Source: Bacteroidota bacterium (GTDB lineage: Bacteria; Bacteroidota; Bacteroidia; B-17B0; Aurantibacillaceae). From it: a DNA stretch of 5,979 nt. The notes under the pieces were generated by a model, which had not been told where the DNA came from, made no database searches, and was given only the letters and a program-made list of their open reading frames with translations. Shown piece by piece: positions 1 to 5,006 of this stretch; position 1 is the first letter of the stretch; every line of letters begins with the position of its first letter. Where the stretch lies: positions 1 through 5,979 of the forward strand of contig SYEI01000318.1 of the NCBI GenBank assembly GCA_005800865.1. Reading direction: 5' to 3'. A program made the position numbers and the translations under genes.

Positions 1-435
1 AACAATAAATTGAACTTTTTGCTGCATACCTTTACTTAACTCCTCAATTTTTTTATCCCACCAAGATTCAATTTCAAATTTAATGAACCACTCCTTTAAT
101 TTCACTTTAGCATCTGCTTTCTTTAAACCCTTTAATTGAGCTAAATACATCACTTGCTCCCCAACCGACATTTTTTTGTACAATCCTCTCTCCTCTGGCA
201 AATAGCCAATAAAATCAACATGTTTAGGCGCTAATTTTTCGCCATTAAATAACACTTCGCCACTATCTGGGCCTGTAATTTGATTAATGATTCGAATGAG
301 AGATGTTTTACCAGCCCCATTTGGTCCTAGTAAACCGAATATTTTTTGAGGTTCAACAATTAAGCTCACATCTTTTAAAGCAGTATGATTGCCATATTGC
401 TTATTGATATTTTTTACTTCTAAAATTGGGTTCAT
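1..435 (-). CDS. ABC transporter ATP-binding protein, N-terminal part (cut by left edge)
   Basis: This is the nucleotide-binding subunit of an ABC transporter, which would hydrolyse ATP on the inner face of the cytoplasmic membrane to drive a separate permease. Only residues 1-145 lie in the window. A Walker A motif GPNGAGKTS is at residues 37-45. The Q-loop region reads GYLPEERGLY (77-86), with acidic residues where many ABC proteins carry glutamine. The signature is LSKGMQQK (133-140) instead of LSGGQ. From family knowledge, the LPEERGLY and LSKGMQQK combination is typical of NatA/YhaQ-like exporters, whose partner is an ABC-2 type permease that would lie beyond the left edge. Walker B and the H-loop are also off-window. 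The start is the ATG at 433-435, just ahead of the standard first strand (ILEVKNINKQYG). No good Shine-Dalgarno is visible. The substrate cannot be told. The family call is strong; the NatA/YhaQ subtype is likely but unproven. Confidence 0.93.
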   Translation of the reverse strand, partial: MNPILEVKNINKQYGNHTALKDVSLIVEPQKIFGLLGPNGAGKTSLIRIINQITGPDSGEVLFNGEKLAPKHVDFIGYLPEERGLYKKMSVGEQVMYLAQLKGLKKADAKVKLKEWFIKFEIESWWDKKIEELSKGMQQKVQFIV

Positions 436-451
436 AGTGTAATTTGATGTA

Positions 452-459
452 CGAATTTA
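452..459 (-). promoter_or_regulatory. weak candidate -7 promoter element for the ABC ATPase gene
   Basis: On the minus strand this reads TAAATTCG, one mismatch from the Bacteroidota -7 consensus TAnnTTTG, and lies 16 bases upstream of the ABC gene ATG. I see no clean TTG (-33) at the right distance upstream. The 105-base gap to the preceding gene leaves room for a separate promoter, but such short AT-rich matches arise easily by chance. Confidence 0.2.
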
Positions 460-540
460 CTTAATAAATTTCACTAAATAAGAGTATTACGATGAGTGGT
501 AAAAGAAAATTAAAGACGGTTTAATTATTCAATAATCAGC

Positions 541-1197
541 TTATAGGGCAATACCTAATGCCACCTGAAAACCATTATCCAGCTTTCTAGTTAAACCAAA
601 ATAGTTTACAGATAAAGAAAATTGATTTGCTTTTATATCAAACAATTGTGTAATTCCAATATTTGAATAGATAGCCATTCCCTCTGAATTTAAATTAAAA
701 GATATATTGCCAATATCCATAGGTTTAAACCTATAATAATATTTGTACAAACCTAGACCGGCATGAATTCGAGTATTATTATAAATATAAAATGATGGAT
801 TGATGTTTAAATAGGGAACATTACCAAGTATTAAGCCTTTATCAACTTGGGGCACGTATGGATTTACACCAATTGATGGGCCAGTATATGAATAAATGTA
901 ACGTTGGCGAATTTGCATAAAACCTAAACCAATAACTACGCCAACATTTTTATGAAATCGTCTTTCAAATTCAATTAAAATAGAAGGATTGTAATACATG
1001 TTTTTTTCTGGTGTAAAAACATGAATACTTGAGTTGTTTAATTGATTAAACAACTCACGATTTATGTTGTTAAAAACAGCTCCTATTTTTATATGAAGAT
1101 GAGATTCTTTTGCAAACTTCTCTTTGCTTACTTTTTCTTGAGAAAAAATAAAATTGGAAATAAGGGAAAGGAAAATATAAAAGGTTATTTTTCTCAT
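541..1197 (-). CDS. predicted outer-membrane beta-barrel protein, function unknown
   Basis: I do not recognise a named family for this 218-residue protein. It begins with a clear Sec signal peptide: MRK, then a hydrophobic stretch to about residue 19 (probable cleavage FS|Q), then a charged linker. The rest alternates polar and hydrophobic residues with many Tyr, Phe and Gly in strand-like blocks separated by Asn-rich turns (35-42, 70-80, 85-103, 127-139, 142-156, 174-182, 192-201, 209-218). This is the look of a small outer-membrane barrel with roughly 8-10 strands. There is no lipobox and no peptidoglycan-binding domain. The start ATG is 9 bases after the rlmI stop. A GGAG inside the last rlmI codons lies 12 bases upstream of the ATG and could be a somewhat distant ribosome site. 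Co-transcription with rlmI is therefore likely, although a functional link is not evident. Export and barrel fold are inferred from composition only. Confidence 0.75.
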   Translation of the reverse strand: MRKITFYIFLSLISNFIFSQEKVSKEKFAKESHLHIKIGAVFNNINRELFNQLNNSSIHVFTPEKNMYYNPSILIEFERRFHKNVGVVIGLGFMQIRQRYIYSYTGPSIGVNPYVPQVDKGLILGNVPYLNINPSFYIYNNTRIHAGLGLYKYYYRFKPMDIGNISFNLNSEGMAIYSNIGITQLFDIKANQFSLSVNYFGLTRKLDNGFQVALGIAL

Positions 1198-1206
1198 TAT
1201 TAATTG

Positions 1207-2391
1207 TTACTCCACATAAAACGCTAATCCTTTTAAATATTCACCTTCTGGAAAATTAGGGGTAATGGTATGATCTGCAGGTTGAGATAAAGTATGTAAC
1301 AACTTCATATTTCTGCGAGATTCGATAGCGGCAGCCGTCACTGTATTATAAAATAATTTCTTATCAATTACTCCAGAACAAGAGAACGTAAATAAAATAC
1401 CGCCTTTTTTAATGTTTTGCAGAGCCATTTGGTTTAAACGCTTGTAGCCAATAACGGCATTGTGCGATACATCTCGGCTTTTGGCAAATGCGGGAGGATC
1501 TAAAATAATAATATCGTAATTTTTACCATGATCTTTTAAATAATCAAATGTATCTACTGCAAATCCTTCGTGATTAGTTACATTATTTAAAATCGCATTT
1601 TTATTACACATATCAATTGCCTTCGCACTCGAATCAACCGAATGAACAATTTCGCAACCTTTGTTAGCCGCATACATAGAAAAGCCTCCCGTGTAAGAAA
1701 ATGTATTTAACACACGTTTTCCTTGGCTATATTTTCCCAACAATTCTCTGTTTTCACGTTGATCAATAAAAAAACCAGTTTTTTGTCCATTAATAAAATC
1801 AATGTAAAATTTCACATCATTTTCAACCACAATTAACTCTTCGTTACAAGAACCGTATAAAAATTCATTTGCTAATCCCGCAGAATAATTGTTTGGTAAA
1901 GTCTCCGAGCTTTTATCATACACACTTTTTAAAGCTGAACCATACACATTTTTCAAAGCTTCTGTAATATCTACTCTGCTTTTATGCATGCCAATACTGT
2001 GTGCTTGAAAAACAACGTGTCCGTTATAAAAATCCATAATTAAACCCGGACAACCGTCTCCTTCTCCAAATATTAAACGATACACGTTTGTATGAGGGTT
2101 ATTAGCCAAATTCAAAAACTGGCGATAAGCAAAAGCTCTTTCGATTTTTTTAACCCAAAAATCAACATTAACTTGTTGCTTACTGAAAGAAATAATGCGT
2201 CCAGTAATACTTCCTTTTTGGTATTGAGCCATTCCTAAAAACTGCTGTTTAGCCGAATAAACCTCTACAACATCGCCATCAGCTATGTTAGAATCTTGAG
2301 TTTTAATAGCTCCCGAAAAAATCCATGGGTGAAAGCGTAATACAGGCAATTCTTTGCCATTATGTAAGGTTAATCTTGGATATTCTATCAT
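1207..2391 (-). CDS. rlmI: 23S rRNA (cytosine-5-)-methyltransferase, RlmI family
   Basis: Class I SAM-dependent RNA methyltransferase, cytoplasmic. E. coli RlmI makes m5C1962 in 23S rRNA, and the 394-residue length matches the E. coli enzyme (396). Domains in order: an N-terminal PUA domain (about 1-75, with HPWIFSGAI at 21-29 as in E. coli HPWVFSGAV), a linking domain (about 80-190, including YRLIFGEGDGCPGL), and a Rossmann methyltransferase domain (about 195-394). Visible motifs are GQKTGFFIDQRENR (202-215), SAM-binding motif I LNTFSYTGGFSMYA (228-241), the acidic SAM-contact D253, motif IV LDPPAF (297-302), motif VI FTFSCSG (334-340) with the likely catalytic C338, and the family tail PADHTITPNFPEGEYLKG. 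All key residues are present, so it should be active. The start fits the E. coli N-terminus closely. It is the first gene of the minus-strand block. The exact rRNA position in this organism is assumed by homology. Confidence 0.95.
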   Translation of the reverse strand: MIEYPRLTLHNGKELPVLRFHPWIFSGAIKTQDSNIADGDVVEVYSAKQQFLGMAQYQKGSITGRIISFSKQQVNVDFWVKKIERAFAYRQFLNLANNPHTNVYRLIFGEGDGCPGLIMDFYNGHVVFQAHSIGMHKSRVDITEALKNVYGSALKSVYDKSSETLPNNYSAGLANEFLYGSCNEELIVVENDVKFYIDFINGQKTGFFIDQRENRELLGKYSQGKRVLNTFSYTGGFSMYAANKGCEIVHSVDSSAKAIDMCNKNAILNNVTNHEGFAVDTFDYLKDHGKNYDIIILDPPAFAKSRDVSHNAVIGYKRLNQMALQNIKKGGILFTFSCSGVIDKKLFYNTVTAAAIESRRNMKLLHTLSQPADHTITPNFPEGEYLKGLAFYVE

Positions 2392-2395
2392 GGTA

Positions 2396-2425
2396 CAAAT
2401 GTATCGTTATTATTAGTTTTTGTAG
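2396..2425 (-). promoter_or_regulatory. candidate Bacteroidota-type promoter for rlmI
   Basis: On the minus strand TACATTTG (2403-2396) is a perfect match to the Bacteroidota sigma-A -7 consensus TAnnTTTG. A TTG about 23 bases further upstream could serve as the -33 element, at the long end of the usual range. Only 4 bases separate the -7 element from the ATG at 2391-2389, so transcription would start at or within a few bases of the start codon, giving a leaderless or nearly leaderless mRNA. The match to consensus is seen; activity is inferred. Confidence 0.5.
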
Positions 2426-2487
2426 CCAATTAAACCTAATTTTTTATTTAAATTAGCAAACAAATTCAAGTTTAAGATTTAAGCCCA

Positions 2488-2522
2488 AACTTATAACTTA
2501 TAACTTATAACTTATAACTTAT
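2488..2522 (+). repeat. heptanucleotide tandem repeat, 5 x AACTTAT
   Basis: Five perfect, uninterrupted copies of AACTTAT fill 35 bases and end one base before the gldC ATG at 2524. They occupy the whole region where a ribosome-binding site would sit. The unit contains no purine-rich Shine-Dalgarno core. In the gldC frame the array carries a TAA at 2515-2517, so gldC cannot be extended upstream through it. The perfect copies suggest recent expansion or continuing slippage rather than old sequence. A gain or loss of one unit would shift the upstream promoter by 7 bases relative to gldC. Confidence 0.97.
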
Positions 2523-2523
2523 T

Positions 2524-2853
2524 ATGACAACATCTGAAATAAAATTAAAAATTACGGTTGACGAAAACCAATTACCACATAAAATTGAATGGGAAGCGCC
2601 CGACGCTAACGAAGGCAGCAGTTGCAAAAGCATGATGCTAGCACTTTGGGATGAAAAAGAAAATAATACCATGCGTATTGATTTATGGACTAAAGACATG
2701 AGTGTGGATGAAATGAAGAAATTTTTTCACCAAAACATTACAACACTAACAGACACTTATTTGCGTGCCACTAATGATGAAGCTACTGTAAAAGAATTAA
2801 GAGAATACATGAGCGGATTAGGAAAACGCATGGGTGTTTTAGTGAAAGATTAA
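2524..2853 (+). CDS. gldC: gliding motility protein GldC
   Basis: A 109-residue soluble protein without signal peptide or membrane segment. It matches the GldC family of Bacteroidota in length and in its central block, which includes MRIDLWTKDM (50-59), the following VDEMKKFFHQ (61-70), then T-DTYLRATND (75-84). In Flavobacterium johnsoniae GldC is a cytoplasmic accessory protein whose loss impairs gliding and colony spreading without abolishing it completely; its biochemical role is not established. In that organism gldC is neighboured by gldB, which is absent here. The gene is first of a two-gene unit: its TAA shares one base with the ATG of the downstream S41 peptidase. The ATG at 2524 is the only sensible start, since a stop codon lies three codons upstream. 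No Shine-Dalgarno is visible because a heptamer array fills that position. Presence of GldC alone does not prove that the organism glides. Confidence 0.93.
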   Translation: MTTSEIKLKITVDENQLPHKIEWEAPDANEGSSCKSMMLALWDEKENNTMRIDLWTKDMSVDEMKKFFHQNITTLTDTYLRATNDEATVKELREYMSGLGKRMGVLVKD

Positions 2854-4289
2854 TGAAGGGCTACTTAAGTATATTATGCTTTATAATTTGCTTGAGTAGT
2901 TTTTCTCAAAAAAAGGAATTTGATATCAAGAAAAAATACTCTGTAAAAGAGGTATTAGAAGATATTGATTATACCGAAAAATACCTTATCAAATTTCATC
3001 CCGATCCTTTTAGATATATTAGTAAAGACAGTTTGCATGCTTTTGTTTTAAAACAAAAAGCAAAGATTGATACGCCATTAACTGAAATGCAAATACGTTT
3101 TTATATTAAACGTATAGTCGCAAAAATAGGCTGCGGTCATACCGACGCAGCGGCATCAAAAAAATATGCTAAAGCGATAAAAAAAACAAACCGACCAATT
3201 TTACCACTTAATGTTTTTGTAACAGATTCCAATAGATTAATTGTATTAAATAATCTTTCCTCTGACACAACCATTAAGCCGGGAGATGAAATATTGCATA
3301 TCGACAAACGATCTGTTAATTCGATTTTAAAAACCATCTATTCAATCACTACATCTGATGGATATAACGAAACTTATAAAAAGCAGAGCACGCGTTATAA
3401 TTCATTTAAATACTATTATTCTTTCTGTTATGGTTTTAAATTTGATTATACAGTAAAAATAAAACATCAAAATAATCGCATTAATGATTACAAATTAAGT
3501 GCTATTTCATCGTTAAAAGACACGCTCATTCTATCAAAAAAAGATTCATTAGCTCCATTAAGAAAAATTAAAACCTGCAGTTACTCTGTTATTAAAAATA
3601 GCACCCCAATTGCCGTTATAGATATTAACGCTTTTAAAGGGAAACGTTGGCGAAGTTTTTTTAAAAAAACTTTTAAAGATATTGATCATCAAAACATTGA
3701 ACATTTAGTGATTGACCTAAGAGATAATGGTGGTGGACAGATAAATCTGGGATTAAATTTATTATCTTACCTAATAAATAAAAAAATAGTATTGCCCTTT
3801 GATAAAAAAATAAATACAACCGCATTTAATCCAAAATATAAAATGGGTTTTGGGATGCGCGCTGTGCCAATTATGTTTGCATTACGACCACCAGAACGAC
3901 TTAAAAATGGCAGGTTAAGGCATTATTTCATGGCATTTTCCAAAAAAAGAAAACAATTTAAAGGACAAATTTATGTATTAACAAACGGCAGATCTTTTTC
4001 GATGAGTGGAGTCACTTCTACTTACTTGAAACACAAAAGCAATGCAATTATTATAGGCGAAGAAACAGGTGCGAATGTTGCTGGCAGCAACGCCGCTATC
4101 AGTGGAAAAATAATTCTACCTAATTCAAAGGTTATAGTTCACATTCCATTATATCATTTATATCATGATATTGATATGAAAAATGAAGGAAGAGGCTTAA
4201 TGCCAGATTATCCAACAAACTATACAAAAGAGGATGTATTAAATGGAAAAGATGTAGATATGAAAAAAGTGTTAGAGTTGGTTAAATAA
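2853..4289 (+). CDS. exported S41-family peptidase with PDZ-like segment
   Basis: A 478-residue serine peptidase of MEROPS family S41 (C-terminal processing/tricorn-like). A signal peptide covers about residues 1-18 (cleavage near SFS|Q, no clear lipobox), so it should act in the periplasm or outside the cell. An N-terminal helical region (about 25-90) leads to GCGHT (93-97) with the candidate catalytic H96. A PDZ-like stretch (about 115-160) contains IKPGDEILHID. The S41 core has LVIDLRDNGGG (285-295), LTNGRSFSMSG (376-386) with probable nucleophile S383, then IGEETGANVAGSN (401-413), and the usual ending GRGLMPDYP (446-454). There is no lysine where CtpA/Prc enzymes carry theirs (GKG), so a Ser/His/Glu arrangement is more likely than Ser/Lys. 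Residues 331-370 form a basic and aromatic segment of unknown role. Its ATG overlaps the gldC stop, implying translational coupling. The substrate is unknown. Confidence 0.9.
   Translation: MKGYLSILCFIICLSSFSQKKEFDIKKKYSVKEVLEDIDYTEKYLIKFHPDPFRYISKDSLHAFVLKQKAKIDTPLTEMQIRFYIKRIVAKIGCGHTDAAASKKYAKAIKKTNRPILPLNVFVTDSNRLIVLNNLSSDTTIKPGDEILHIDKRSVNSILKTIYSITTSDGYNETYKKQSTRYNSFKYYYSFCYGFKFDYTVKIKHQNNRINDYKLSAISSLKDTLILSKKDSLAPLRKIKTCSYSVIKNSTPIAVIDINAFKGKRWRSFFKKTFKDIDHQNIEHLVIDLRDNGGGQINLGLNLLSYLINKKIVLPFDKKINTTAFNPKYKMGFGMRAVPIMFALRPPERLKNGRLRHYFMAFSKKRKQFKGQIYVLTNGRSFSMSGVTSTYLKHKSNAIIIGEETGANVAGSNAAISGKIILPNSKVIVHIPLYHLYHDIDMKNEGRGLMPDYPTNYTKEDVLNGKDVDMKKVLELVK
3653..3672 (+). repeat. perfect 20-base palindrome with T7A7 core inside the S41 peptidase gene
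   Basis: AAG, seven T, seven A, CTT: a perfect palindrome encoding residues around 268-273 (SFFKKT). The two adjacent 7-base homopolymer runs could promote polymerase slippage. The reading frame is intact through it. Confidence 0.9.
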
Positions 4290-4297
4290 TAATATTT

Positions 4298-4323
4298 CTT
4301 CTCGACTTTGCCCGAAGTGACAA
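4298..4323. repeat. near-palindromic intergenic element between convergent genes
   Basis: This GC-richer segment sits in the 45-base gap between the convergent S41 peptidase and DUF6952-like genes. Its core ACTTTGCCCGAAGT (4305-4318) folds as ACTTTG/CGAAGT with one T-G wobble. From memory, related motifs of the form CTCGACT..GCTCGAAGTGACA recur between genes in several Bacteroidota, so this may be a decayed dispersed repeat. It could also slow transcription from either side, but no T-run follows the stem on either strand, so I do not call it a terminator. Confidence 0.4.
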
Positions 4324-4334
4324 TAGCCAAAAGA

Positions 4335-4574
4335 CTAACTAATACTTTTTCTAACCCTTTGGCTAAAATCTCTTAATGCTTGGTTAAAAGCAGTGCCTTG
4401 TTCCATCTTCTCTTTAATGTAAATAGAGGCAAGGACATGAGTTAAACATTCACCTTCATCTTTACCTTCTACTTCAATTGCTGGTTTTTGTTCTTCCATC
4501 ATCGCTTCTTCAGCAGATTGGAGTTGAGCTAAGGAATATTGCTCTACTAATTTTTTAATAACTGGTATTTGCAT
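4335..4574 (-). CDS. small DUF6952-like protein, function unknown
   Basis: A 79-residue, soluble, mostly helical-looking protein with no signal peptide or membrane segment. It resembles the short Bacteroidota family DUF6952: the opening IPVIKKLVE (3-11), an acidic middle (22-42), then a helical second half with the A-L--F-QRV--SI pattern (66-78). The family has no established function that I know of. The start ATG lies only 2 bases after the thioredoxin stop, and the last thioredoxin codons (AGAAAG) may provide the ribosome site, so the two are almost certainly one transcript and may be translationally coupled. From memory, DUF6952 genes commonly sit beside thioredoxin genes in flavobacteria, which suggests a shared redox-related role. 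The protein has a single cysteine (C43), so it is not a dithiol enzyme itself. The family assignment comes from recalled pattern similarity. Confidence 0.75.
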   Translation of the reverse strand: MQIPVIKKLVEQYSLAQLQSAEEAMMEEQKPAIEVEGKDEGECLTHVLASIYIKEKMEQGTAFNQALRDFSQRVRKSIS

Positions 4575-4576
4575 AA

Positions 4577-4894
4577 TTACTTTCTTAAATCATCCATCAT
4601 TTTTTGTAAATACTCTTCCTTACTAGTAGCTGTGCCTTCTAATAAAACACCATTTTTAAAACTTGCTAAATAGGGCAAATTATCAACTCCTCCTAGTTTA
4701 CGAGTATTTTCATTTTCCTCAGCATTTACTTCTAAAAATAAAATATCTGCATTTTGCTCATCGTTTGAATGACGCTTAAATTTTGGTGCAAATAATTTAC
4801 AAGAGCCGCACCAATCGGCATAATATTTTACTATAACCTTACTATTACTTTTTAGTAAACTTTCAAAATCGTTATCTGTGCTAATTTGTACCAT
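4577..4894 (-). CDS. thioredoxin family protein
   Basis: A 105-residue single-domain thioredoxin, the usual size of bacterial Trx. It lacks a signal peptide, so it should be a cytoplasmic protein-disulfide reductant. The active site is WCGSCK (28-33), with Ser in place of the Pro of the textbook WCGPC. The preceding strand is VIVKYYAD (20-27) and the cis-proline is P74 in VDNLPYL (70-76). Substitution of CGPC by CGSC is expected to alter redox potential and partner choice, though many Bacteroidota thioredoxin-like proteins carry it. It may be a specialised thioredoxin and not the main one. The start at 4892-4894 gives the standard beta-1 opening (MVQISTDNDFESLL). It is first of a two-gene unit with the DUF6952-like protein. 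No thioredoxin reductase or peroxiredoxin lies in the window. Confidence 0.93.
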   Translation of the reverse strand: MVQISTDNDFESLLKSNSKVIVKYYADWCGSCKLFAPKFKRHSNDEQNADILFLEVNAEENENTRKLGGVDNLPYLASFKNGVLLEGTATSKEEYLQKMMDDLRK

Positions 4895-4912
4895 TATTAT
4901 GAGTATTTTAAA

Positions 4913-4942
4913 TTAAATTATTTGACTGCATAAACATAACAA
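4913..4942 (-). promoter_or_regulatory. weak candidate promoter for the thioredoxin/DUF6952 unit
   Basis: On the minus strand a TTG (4942-4940) stands 19 bases before TAATTTAA (4920-4913), which matches only four of the six fixed positions of TAnnTTTG. The spacing is right, and the predicted start would leave a leader of roughly 14 bases. The TTG lies inside one arm of the inverted repeat at 4937-4961. The sequence is AT-rich, so a chance match is quite possible. Confidence 0.22.
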
Positions 4943-4961
4943 TTAAAAACAGAAATTGTTA
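4937..4961. repeat. 8-base perfect inverted repeat upstream of thioredoxin gene
   Basis: TAACAATT and AATTGTTA are separated by 9 bases, about 43 bases upstream of the thioredoxin ATG. The centre-to-centre arm distance of 17 bases would suit a dimeric regulator bound on one DNA face over less than two turns, or the arms could form an AT-only hairpin. No regulator is encoded nearby. Confidence 0.4.
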
Positions 4962-4971
4962 AATGAAAATT

Positions 4972-4992
4972 GAACTTTTTTGAAAAGAGTTC
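4972..4992 (-). terminator. candidate weak terminator hairpin after the TonB-dependent receptor gene
   Basis: Fourteen bases past the receptor stop, the minus strand can form a stem of GAACT with AGTTC, a C-A mismatch, then three further T-A pairs around a 3-base loop. It is followed by AATTTTCATTT, a poor T-tract. Position is right for ending the receptor transcript before the thioredoxin gene, but the stem is AT-rich and weak. Confidence 0.35.
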
Positions 4993-5006
4993 TAAAAATA
5001 AATTTA

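Noticed and set aside
1..435. ABC ATPase considered as GldA, because gldC is nearby
   Set aside because: The LPEERGLY Q-loop region and LSKGMQQK signature fit NatA/YhaQ-like exporters better than GldA, and no gldF/gldG-like gene is visible in the window.
522..534. ATTATTCAATAAT palindrome near the end of the barrel protein gene
   Set aside because: All A/T with a one-base centre, so it cannot form a useful hairpin, and it is expected by chance in this composition.
2488..2522. Heptamer array as a CRISPR or plasmid iteron cluster
   Set aside because: Units are directly joined without spacers and only 7 bases long, with no cas or replication gene nearby.
2505..2699. Minus-strand open frame of 64 codons across the heptamer array and gldC
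   Set aside because: It lies almost entirely opposite the well-supported gldC gene and has no recognisable family pattern; a shadow frame.
3137..3337. Minus-strand open frame of 66 codons inside the S41 peptidase gene
   Set aside because: It is fully contained opposite a coding region with intact S41 motifs and has no start context or domain of its own.
4324..4365. Inverted repeat TAGCCAAA / TTTGGCTA around the end of the DUF6952-like gene as a terminator
   Set aside because: The loop is 26 bases, half the stem lies in coding sequence, and no T-run follows on either strand. It is more likely a chance pairing.
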